Of a stretch of 64,000 nt of DNA, positions 57,476 to 64,000 are shown piece by piece. The stretch spans positions 186,001 to 250,000 of the forward strand of contig NZ_CP186480.1 in assembly GCF_049354825.1 (NCBI RefSeq), given 5' to 3'. The DNA is from Novosphingobium sp049354825 (GTDB lineage: Bacteria > Pseudomonadota > Alphaproteobacteria > Sphingomonadales > Sphingomonadaceae). Position 1 is the stretch's first letter; each line of letters opens with the position of its first letter. The position numbers and the translations under genes are program-made. The notes beneath the pieces are model-generated. The model saw nothing but the letters and a program-made list of their open reading frames with translations. It ran no database searches and was not told the origin of the DNA.

Positions 57476-58126
57476 ATGAACACCCCCGATACCCAGTCTC
57501 TCGACCTTGCCAGCCTGCTTTGTTCGCGCCTGTGCCATGACCTGCTCAGCCCGGTCGGCGCGCTGACCAACGGCCTGGAGCTGCTCACCTCCGAAACCGA
57601 TCCGGAGATGCGCCAGCGCTGTTTCGAACTGCTTGAGCAAAGCGCGCGGACGAGCGCCGACAAGCTGAAGTTCTTTCGCCTGGCCTTCGGCGCCGCGGGC
57701 GGCTTTGGCGAAACGATCGCGGTGGCTGAGCCCAAGGCCCTGATCGATGCGCTGGTCGGCGCCAATTCGCGCGTCACCGTAAATTGGGCGCTCGGGTCGG
57801 AGGCGCTGCCCAAGGCGGCGGTCAAGGTCCTGCTAAACCTGGCGCTGATCGGGATCGACGCGCTGGTGCGGGGCGGCACGCTCGATATCGGGGCCGAGGA
57901 AAGCAGCGGCGCGACCGAGATCGCGCTGCGCGCCGCCGGGCCCAAGATCGCCTTCGACGAAACCGTTGGCAAGGCGCTGTCGGGGGCGCTGAGCGCCGCC
58001 GATCTGACCAGCCGCACCGCGCCGGCCTGGATGGTCTCGCAGCTGGCGGCGGCGCATGGCGGCGGGGTTCAGGTCCACCGCGGCGAGGACGCGCTCATCA
58101 TGGGCGCGGTGCTGCCCGGAAGCTGA
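57476..58126 (+). CDS. chpT: Histidine phosphotransferase ChpT
   Basis: A 216-residue pseudo-histidine kinase. The four-helix dimerisation domain begins LDLASLLCSRLCHDLLSPVGALTNGLELL, with the phosphorylated His in SRLCHDLLSPVGA (about 22). The C-terminal part is a degenerate ATPase-like (DUF2328) fold with no N-box. In alphaproteobacteria ChpT passes phosphate from CckA to CtrA and CpdR, and so links cell-cycle signalling to ClpXP. cckA and ctrA are not in the window. Coupled to the amidase gene by TGATG. Confidence 0.93.
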   Translation: MNTPDTQSLDLASLLCSRLCHDLLSPVGALTNGLELLTSETDPEMRQRCFELLEQSARTSADKLKFFRLAFGAAGGFGETIAVAEPKALIDALVGANSRVTVNWALGSEALPKAAVKVLLNLALIGIDALVRGGTLDIGAEESSGATEIALRAAGPKIAFDETVGKALSGALSAADLTSRTAPAWMVSQLAAAHGGGVQVHRGEDALIMGAVLPGS

Positions 58127-58827
58127 TGAGCGAGTTCATCCACCATTACACGCCGTCGCCCAACTTCAACGAGCGGGCGGTGCCAGTGTCGATGGTGGTG
58201 CTGCATTATACCGGTATGCCAACCGGCGCCGAAGCGCTCGAGCGCTTGTGCGATGCCGATGCCGGCGTCTCGGCGCATTACCTGATCGACGAGGACGGCA
58301 CCGTTCATGCGCTGGTGGCCGAGGACAAGCGCGCCTGGCACGCCGGGCGCAGCTACTGGCGGGGCGAAAGCGACGTCAACTCGGCCTCGGTCGGGATTGA
58401 ACTGGTCAATCCCGGCCATGAATGGGGCTACCGCGCCTTTCCGCAGGCGCAGATGGAGGCGCTGCTGCCGCTGCTGGCGCGGATCGTGAAGCGCCACGAC
58501 GTTCCGCGCGCCAACGTCGTCGGTCACTCGGACATCGCGCCCGCGCGCAAGGACGATCCGGGCGAACTGTTCGATTGGGACCTGCTCGCCCGCCATCGCC
58601 TGGCGCTGCCCCGACCCGAGCTGAGGATTCCCAGTCCTTATGACAACGACGGTGCGTTCTTCCTTGCGCTCGAACGGTTCGGCTACGACGTCACTGATGG
58701 CCACGCCGCCGTGCGTGCGTTCCAGCGCCGCTGGCGGCCGGAACGGATCGACGGTGAGATCGACGGCGAAATCAGCGCGATCCTGTTCGCCTTGCTGCTC
58801 GACCGGGATACCGGCAAGTCGCGCTGA
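58126..58827 (+). CDS. N-acetylmuramoyl-L-alanine amidase (AmiD-like)
   Basis: A 233-residue Amidase_2-family protein. Zinc ligands: His in MVVLHYTGM (about 23), His in VVGHSDIAPARKDDPGELFDW (about 138) and the Asp/Asn after DDPG; AHYLIDEDGTVHALVAEDKRAWHAG is the family's central motif. A C-terminal peptidoglycan-binding segment (DGAFFLALERFGYDVTDGHAAVRAFQRRWRPE) is present. It lacks a signal peptide, so it may act on recycled muropeptides in the cytoplasm, as AmpD does, or its exit is unusual. Its ATG overlaps the chpT stop. Confidence 0.92.
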   Translation: MSEFIHHYTPSPNFNERAVPVSMVVLHYTGMPTGAEALERLCDADAGVSAHYLIDEDGTVHALVAEDKRAWHAGRSYWRGESDVNSASVGIELVNPGHEWGYRAFPQAQMEALLPLLARIVKRHDVPRANVVGHSDIAPARKDDPGELFDWDLLARHRLALPRPELRIPSPYDNDGAFFLALERFGYDVTDGHAAVRAFQRRWRPERIDGEIDGEISAILFALLLDRDTGKSR

Positions 58828-58856
58828 TTGGCCCGCCGCAAAGGCTGTGCTAGATG
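58828..58856 (+). promoter_or_regulatory. Predicted promoter of rnpB
   Basis: TTGGCC (58828-58833), 17-nt spacer, TAGATG (58851-58856); the mature RNA starts about 8 nt further. The same -10 TAGATG is used before secE. Confidence 0.5.
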
Positions 58857-58863
58857 CCCATTC

Positions 58864-59255
<392 letters not shown>

Positions 59256-59306
59256 ACTTTTATCACTAGCGTGAGTGCGGAGACTGCGGCGCGCCCGCTG
59301 CCGGCG

Positions 59307-60617
59307 TCAGGTGCGCCCCACACTGACGTAGGTGAAGCCCTGCGCACGCAGTTCAGCCGGATCGTAGACGTTGCGCAGGTCGACCAGCACGGGCGCCGCG
59401 GCGATCCGCTTGACGCGGGCGAGGTCGAGCGCGCGGAACGCGTCCCACTCGGTCACCATGACGACCGCGTCGGCGCCCGCGATGGCGTCGTAGGCGCCGG
59501 ACTTCATCTCGACCTCGGGCATCAGCGGCTTGGCCAGTTCCATGCCCTCGGGATCATAGGCCACCACCTTCACGCCGGCATCGGCCAGCGTCTGGGCGAT
59601 TGCGATAGCGGGCGAATCGCGCATGTCGTCGGTGTTGGGCTTGAAGGTGAGCCCCAGCAGGGCCGCGGTCTTGCCGCGGGCCGCCTCGGCGCCGCCCATC
59701 GCTTCTACCACCTTGCGGCCCATCGCGCGCTTGCGGCTATCGTTGACCTTGACCACCGCTTCCACGATCCGCGTCGGAGCGCCGGAATCCTCTGCGGTCT
59801 TGAGCAGGGCAAGCGTGTCCTTGGGAAAGCAGCTGCCACCGTATCCGGGACCGGCATGAAGGAACTTGGCGCCGATCCGCCCGTCGAGACCGATGCCGCG
59901 GCTGATGTCCTGGACGTCGGCGCCGACCTTCTCGCACAAGTCCGCCATCTCGTTGATGAAGGTGATCTTGGTGGCGAGAAACGCGTTCGCCGCATACTTG
60001 ATCAGTTCTGCGCTGCGCCGGCTGGTGAACAGGATCGGGCTGCGATTAAGGAACAGCGGTCTGTAAACCTCGGTCATGACATGCCGGGCCCACTCGTCCT
60101 CGGTGCCGATGACGATGCGGTCGGGGCGCTTGAAATCGTCGATCGCGGCGCCTTCGCGCAGGAATTCGGGATTGGAGGCGATGGCGAACCGCACGTCCGG
60201 CCCGGCATCCTGGAGAATCCGCTCGACCTCGTCCCCCGTGCCGACCGGAACGGTCGACTTGGTGACGATGACCGCGTCGCTCGACAAATTGGCGCCGACT
60301 TCCTCGGCCACCGCATAAACGTAGGACAGGTCGGCATGGCCATCGCCGCGCCGCGACGGGGTCCCGACCGCGATGAAGATGGCCGAGGCGCCGGCTATGC
60401 CCGCGGCGAGATCGGTGGTGAACGACAGCCGGCCCGCACGCACGTTGCCGGCGACCAGTTCGGCCAGGCCCGGCTCGAAGATCGGCATTATGCCCTTGTC
60501 GAGGCTTTCGATCTTGGCCGGGTCCTTGTCGATGCACACGACATCGTGCCCGAAATCGGCAAAGCACGCGCCCGACACCAGCCCGACATAGCCGGAACCG
60601 ACCATCGCAATCTTCAT
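59307..60617 (-). CDS. ugd: UDP-glucose 6-dehydrogenase
   Basis: A 436-residue enzyme. It oxidises UDP-glucose to UDP-glucuronate for polysaccharide synthesis. NAD site GSGYVGLVSGACFADFGHDVVCID (about 7-30). Catalytic Cys in GYGGSCFPKDTLAL (about 260). UDP-binding GLTFKPNTDDMRDSPA (about 325). Full length. Start ATG 60617 shares its A with the stop of the phosphatase gene (TGATG), so the two are translationally coupled. Confidence 0.95.
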   Translation of the reverse strand: MKIAMVGSGYVGLVSGACFADFGHDVVCIDKDPAKIESLDKGIMPIFEPGLAELVAGNVRAGRLSFTTDLAAGIAGASAIFIAVGTPSRRGDGHADLSYVYAVAEEVGANLSSDAVIVTKSTVPVGTGDEVERILQDAGPDVRFAIASNPEFLREGAAIDDFKRPDRIVIGTEDEWARHVMTEVYRPLFLNRSPILFTSRRSAELIKYAANAFLATKITFINEMADLCEKVGADVQDISRGIGLDGRIGAKFLHAGPGYGGSCFPKDTLALLKTAEDSGAPTRIVEAVVKVNDSRKRAMGRKVVEAMGGAEAARGKTAALLGLTFKPNTDDMRDSPAIAIAQTLADAGVKVVAYDPEGMELAKPLMPEVEMKSGAYDAIAGADAVVMVTEWDAFRALDLARVKRIAAAPVLVDLRNVYDPAELRAQGFTYVSVGRT

Positions 60618-61414
60618 CACAACGTCCTTAGGGAAGTGGAGGCGCCGCCCTCGCCGAGCGTCGCTTCGATAAGCCAGCGCTCGTTGCCTTCGAGGCCCAG
60701 CGCCGTCAATGGGCCGCCGCCATAAGCGCCGGTGTCGATGCCGATGCGGTTGGGCCGCACCTCCACCGCGTCGGAAATCGTGTGGCCGTGGACGACGACC
60801 CCGGCGTGGGCGCCGCGGTGGGACAGGAACGGCTCGCGAATCCAGCGCAGGTCGCGGCGCTTCTGCTCCTCCAGCGGGACGTCGGGCTTCACCCCGGCGT
60901 GCACGAAGACGTAGTCGCCGATGCGAATGAGGTCCTCGGCCGCGGACAGGTATTCGCGGTCGGCTGCAGGCACCGCCGCGGTCATCAGCGCCTGCGTTTC
61001 GGCAATGTCGGCCACGCGATAGGCCTCGGGATCGATCGGGTAGGACAGCAGCGTTTCCCTGCCTCCGTAGCGAAGGAAATGGCGCAGCACGTCGCCCTTG
61101 TCGAAGCTTTCGAGGAACATCTCCTCGTGGTTGCCGGCGATGTGGCGCACGCTGCGGCGCGCGGCCCATTCGCGTGCCATGCGGACGACCGCTGCGCTGT
61201 CCGGCCCGCGGTCGATCAGGTCGCCCAGCAGGATCACTGTCGTCCGCGCCGCCCCGCGCGCCGTGTCGTCGGCCTCGACCGCGTCCACCATCGCGGCGAA
61301 TTGGTCAGCGCAGCCGTGAACGTCACCGATCGCGTAGATCCGCTCGCCGGGCGGAATCGCCGGCAGCGCTTCCGGCGCGGCCGGACGGATCAGGCGAGTA
61401 AACCTTGAGAGCAT
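60617..61414 (-). CDS. PPP-type serine/threonine phosphatase (metallophosphatase)
   Basis: A 265-residue calcineurin-like phosphatase, starting at ATG 61414. Motifs: GDVHG (about 29), GDLIDRG (about 65), GNHE (about 97), and the later HAG (near 175) and VHGHT (near 215). These are the residues of the dinuclear metal site. It is most like bacterial PPP phosphatases (for example of the PrpA group) and the substrate is open. Coupling to ugd suggests a role in exopolysaccharide control, by inference only. Confidence 0.88.
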   Translation of the reverse strand: MLSRFTRLIRPAAPEALPAIPPGERIYAIGDVHGCADQFAAMVDAVEADDTARGAARTTVILLGDLIDRGPDSAAVVRMAREWAARRSVRHIAGNHEEMFLESFDKGDVLRHFLRYGGRETLLSYPIDPEAYRVADIAETQALMTAAVPAADREYLSAAEDLIRIGDYVFVHAGVKPDVPLEEQKRRDLRWIREPFLSHRGAHAGVVVHGHTISDAVEVRPNRIGIDTGAYGGGPLTALGLEGNERWLIEATLGEGGASTSLRTL

Positions 61415-61546
61415 TGGAGAAACCGATAGGGGGGAGCGGGCAGCGCGGGATATAGGCGCGCGGACGGCCAACCTCAAGCAAGCCGCCCGTTCGTTGCGCA
61501 ATTGCCACACCGCTCCCCGGCGGCGCAAGGATCGTGCGTTTTCGCC

Positions 61547-61574
61547 TTGTGCAGTGCAACATGACACGTAAAAT
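61547..61574 (+). promoter_or_regulatory. Candidate torF promoter
   Basis: TTGTGC (61547-61552), 16-nt spacer, TAAAAT (61569-61574); about 93 nt upstream of the start. No ORF lies in this 252-bp gap. Confidence 0.4.
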
Positions 61575-61666
61575 CTGCCGCGTTCGCTGAAGATCGTTTC
61601 CAGCCCACGAGGAACGGCCGGCGAACGCAGGTGGGACGAGGCACCAATCATGCAAGGAAGATTGCC

Positions 61667-62461
61667 ATGCTCACGTCCATCCGCGGCCTTGTCGCCGCCT
61701 CGCTGATCGCCGGTTCGGTCCTCACCGCCGCCCCCGCTTTCGCCGACGAAACCGATCCGCCAAGCGCGATCACCATCACCGGCAACGTTGCCGGTGTCAC
61801 CGACTACCGCTTCCGCGGTCTTTCGCAGACAAGCGGCGATCCAGCGATTCAGGGTTCGATCAACATCAACCATTCGAGCGGCATCTATGCCGGTGCCTGG
61901 TCGTCTTCGCTCGACTTTCGGGCGGTCGGCCCTGCCGCGGTGGCGGTTTACGGCAACCAGGAGCTCGATCTCTACGCCGGTTGGACCGGCCCGGTCGCCT
62001 CGGGTCTGACCTTCGACGGCGGGCTGCTCTATTACGCCTATCCCGGCGGCCACGTCGGCAAGGCGGAGTTCTTCGAGCCTTACGCCTCGCTGACCGGCGC
62101 GATCGGCCCGGTTACCGCCAAGGCCGGCGTCGCCTATGCCTGGAAGCAGGCCGCGCTCGACTTTAACGCCGACGGCAAGAACGACGACAACGTCTATGTC
62201 TACGGCGAGCTTGGCAGCTCGATCCCGAACACGCCGATCTCGGTACTGGGCCACCTGGGCTGGACCAAGGGCGCCCTCTCGCCCAAGTTCGCGACCGGGC
62301 AGACCGCCGATTACGCCGGCGGGTTCGATTATTCGATCGGCGCCAGCGCCAATGTCTACAAGGGCCTGTCGCTGGGCGTCTCGTACGTCGGCGTCGATGG
62401 GAATTCGATCAAGAAGTACTCGGACGATACGGTCGTCGGGACGATCAAGTACAGCTTCTGA
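61667..62461 (+). CDS. TorF-family putative porin
   Basis: A 264-residue outer-membrane protein of the TorF/'gcw_chp' family. Start ATG 61667 (SD AAGGAAG 6 nt upstream), signal peptide MLTSIRGLVAASLIAGSVLTAAPAFA. The mature part has the signature ITGNVAGVTDYRFRGLSQTSGDPAIQGSI and alternating beta strands, ending in DTVVGTIKYSF with a C-terminal Phe. It forms a beta-barrel pore; its substrate is unknown. A terminator follows. Confidence 0.9.
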   Translation: MLTSIRGLVAASLIAGSVLTAAPAFADETDPPSAITITGNVAGVTDYRFRGLSQTSGDPAIQGSININHSSGIYAGAWSSSLDFRAVGPAAVAVYGNQELDLYAGWTGPVASGLTFDGGLLYYAYPGGHVGKAEFFEPYASLTGAIGPVTAKAGVAYAWKQAALDFNADGKNDDNVYVYGELGSSIPNTPISVLGHLGWTKGALSPKFATGQTADYAGGFDYSIGASANVYKGLSLGVSYVGVDGNSIKKYSDDTVVGTIKYSF

Positions 62462-62491
62462 TCGCGGTTTCGCAGCGGGTCTGCGGGGTAG

Positions 62492-62526
62492 AAGGGCCCG
62501 CGCCGGGCACGCCGGCGCGGGCCTTT
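62492..62526 (+). terminator. Terminator after the TorF porin
   Basis: Stem AAGG(G)CCCGCGCCGG / CCGGCGCGGGCCTT (one bulged G), loop GCACG, followed by TTTGCC. Strong GC stem with a short T-run. Confidence 0.75.
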
Positions 62527-62558
62527 GCCTGCCGGCAAGGCGCTGCTAGGCAGGTGCC

Positions 62559-62978
62559 ATGACCAAATATCTCCACACCATGATCCGCGTCACCGATCCG
62601 GCGGCGACGATCGCCTTCTTCGAGCTGATCGGGCTGAAGGAAACCCGCCGCTTCGATAATGAAGGTGGGCGCTTCACGCTCATCTTCCTCGCAGCGCCGG
62701 GCGACGAAGGCGTCGCCGAGGTCGAGCTGACGCACAACTGGGATCCGCAGACGTATGACGGGGGGCGCAATTTCGGCCACCTCGCCTACCGGGTCGACGA
62801 TATCTACGCGACCTGCGCGGCCCTTATGGCGGCGGGCCACACAATCCACCGCCCGCCCCGCGACGGCCATATGGCATTCGTCAAATCGCCCGACGGCATT
62901 TCGGTGGAACTGCTGCAGGACGGCCACTTGCCGCCAGCGGAGCCTTGGGCTTCGATGCCCAACAGCGGGAGCTGGTGA
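62559..62978 (+). CDS. gloA: Lactoylglutathione lyase (glyoxalase I)
   Basis: A 139-residue VOC-fold enzyme. It converts the methylglyoxal-glutathione hemithioacetal to lactoylglutathione. Metal ligands are His in YLHTMIRV (about 6), Glu in AEVELTHNWD (about 57), His in FGHLAYRVDD (about 75) and Glu in ISVELLQDG (about 120). The start is the ATG at 62559. The nhaA gene is convergent and ends 4 bp beyond. Confidence 0.93.
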   Translation: MTKYLHTMIRVTDPAATIAFFELIGLKETRRFDNEGGRFTLIFLAAPGDEGVAEVELTHNWDPQTYDGGRNFGHLAYRVDDIYATCAALMAAGHTIHRPPRDGHMAFVKSPDGISVELLQDGHLPPAEPWASMPNSGSW

Positions 62979-62982
62979 CGGC

Positions 62983-64000
62983 TCAGTCGGCCTTGGCGGG
63001 TGCCAGGCGCAGCACGGAGTAACCGGCGATCCCGGCCAGCAAAGACCCGGCCAGGACACCCAGCTTGGCTTCTTCGACCAGCGCGGGAGCGGCCGGAAAG
63101 GCAAGCGCGCCGATGAACAGGCTCATCGTGAAGCCGATCCCGCACAGCAGGGCCACGCCCCACAACTGCAGCCAGCTTGCGCCCGCCGGCGGTTCGGCGA
63201 AACCCGTTCGCGCGGCAATCGCTATGGCGCCGAAGACCCCCAGTTGCTTACCGGCGAACAGGCCCGCTGCGATGGCCAGCGGCAGCGGTGCCAGCGCCGC
63301 GCCCAGGCCGGTCCCGCCCAGCGCCACGCCCGCGTTGGCAAGCCCGAAGATCGGAACAATCAGATAGGCGCTCAGCGGCGCCAGCGCGTGTTCGAAACGG
63401 AGCAGCAGGCTGTCGCCGCGGCGGCGCGGCGCGATCGGTATCGTGAACGCCGCCAGCACGCCGGCGACCGTGGCGTGGACGCCTGAGTGCAGCACCGCGT
63501 ACCACAGCGCCAGGCCGAGAATCGCGTATGGCGCCGGGTGCGAAACGCGCAGCCGTCCCAGGACCGCCATCGCGGCCAATAGCGCGGCGGCGGCGCCCAG
63601 CCAGGCGAGTTCGATCCCGGCGGTGTAGAACAGCGCGATGATTACCACCGCACCCAGATCGTCGACGATCGCGACCGTCAGTAGGAACAGCCGCAGCGAG
63701 GCGGGAACCCGCTTGCCCAGCAGGGCCAGCACGCCGACCGCAAAAGCGATGTCGGTCGCCGCCGGGATCGCCCAGCCGCGGCGCAGCGGCGCCACGTGGC
63801 CGGACACCGCCAGGTAGATCAGCGCTGGCACCGCCATGCCCGCCGCGGCCGCCAGCACCGGCAGGCGGCGTTTCTCGGCGCTGGCCAGGTCGCCGGTGAT
63901 CACCTCGCGCTTGATCTCGAGGCCGACGACGAAGAAGAACAGCGCCATCAGCGCGTCGTTCACCCACAAGTGCAATGTATCGAGCTTGGCGATCGGCGAC
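62983..64000 (-). CDS. nhaA: Na+/H+ antiporter NhaA, 5' end beyond window
   Basis: At least 339 codons, N-terminal part missing at the right edge. Present: the reading frame from SPIAKLDTLHLWVNDALMALFFFVVGLEIKREV, then PAATDIAFAVGVLALLGKRVPASLRLFLLTVAIVDDLGAVVIIALFY. The last holds the Asp pair of the ion-binding site (AIVDDLGA, equivalent to D163/D164 of E. coli NhaA). Later FGLANAGVALG and LLCGIGFTMSLFIGALAF are also typical. It exchanges Na+ for H+ across the inner membrane. C-terminus LAPAKAD ends 4 bp from gloA. Confidence 0.94.
   Translation of the reverse strand, partial: SPIAKLDTLHLWVNDALMALFFFVVGLEIKREVITGDLASAEKRRLPVLAAAAGMAVPALIYLAVSGHVAPLRRGWAIPAATDIAFAVGVLALLGKRVPASLRLFLLTVAIVDDLGAVVIIALFYTAGIELAWLGAAAALLAAMAVLGRLRVSHPAPYAILGLALWYAVLHSGVHATVAGVLAAFTIPIAPRRRGDSLLLRFEHALAPLSAYLIVPIFGLANAGVALGGTGLGAALAPLPLAIAAGLFAGKQLGVFGAIAIAARTGFAEPPAGASWLQLWGVALLCGIGFTMSLFIGALAFPAAPALVEEAKLGVLAGSLLAGIAGYSVLRLAPAKAD

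Overview
The window is GC-rich chromosomal DNA from an alphaproteobacterium, almost certainly of the order Sphingomonadales (Sphingomonas/Novosphingobium type). The evidence is the gene set: an NDUFA12 homologue, ChpT, DUF3297 and DUF2155 proteins, a TorF-type porin, an RpoH with the sigma-32 box, a TonB-dependent receptor without a signalling domain, a fatty acyl-AMP ligase, and translationally coupled minus/plus operons with very short gaps. It is mostly core genome. Two genes are cut by the window edges: a TelA-family gene at the left and nhaA at the right.

Layout. 1-6.5 kb: telA-like (partial), a PhyH-type dioxygenase of lower GC, a stand-alone fatty acyl-AMP ligase, recX, DUF192, NDUFA12, DUF2155 and aat; the last two overlap tail to tail. 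6.6-11.9 kb: tRNA-Trp, secE, nusG, rplK and rplA, with two unrelated membrane-protein genes inserted (an unknown polytopic protein and a ClC channel). 11.9-17.1 kb: a regulator/membrane-protein pair behind three copies of one palindrome, then a coupled operon (CinA-like, M28 peptidase, UbiC-like lipoprotein) and a Baeyer-Villiger-type monooxygenase. 17.1-29.4 kb: corA, a serine hydrolase, the DUF47-Pit phosphate pair, a second M28 peptidase with a coupled secreted protein, a Tyr/Arg/Gly-rich exported protein, alkB, rimO, two small unknowns, surE and serS. 29.4-32.1 kb: a solitary phage-type tailspike gene beside tRNA-Val(CAC), the clearest accessory element. 32.1-44.3 kb: DUF3297-der, a DUF418 protein, a ParA-like/ribbon-helix-helix-like/SPOR operon, pyrB with a pseudo-dihydroorotase, sppA, tRNA-Leu and a trigger factor with a repetitive Lys/Ala tail. 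44.3-54.2 kb: amidase, clpP-clpX, a DUF4440-like exported protein, and a coupled CDF efflux / ECF sigma / anti-sigma operon divergent from a TonB receptor. 54.2-64 kb: mtgA, rpoH, rluD, a JAMM protease, chpT, an AmiD-like amidase, rnpB, ugd with a PPP phosphatase, a TorF porin, gloA and nhaA (partial).

How the genes work together. Protein quality control and secretion are well represented (tig, clpPX, sppA, secE, rpoH, aat, rimO), as are envelope functions (mtgA, amiD, SPOR protein, ugd, porin, TonB receptor). chpT belongs to the CckA-ChpT-CtrA cell-cycle relay, and a near-consensus CtrA half-site pair lies upstream of the ParA-like gene. RNA-gene promoters here share a recognisable form, TTGnCn-N17-TARrkG.

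The observations most worth following are the triple-palindrome operator (12635-12704), the solitary tailspike, the hairpin and micro-ORF that bury the serS start, the CDF/sigma/anti-sigma operon with a structured 3' region that ends in a terminator, and the dihydroorotase-like gene that has lost its metal-binding motif. I found no complete prophage, CRISPR array, insertion sequence or biosynthetic cluster.
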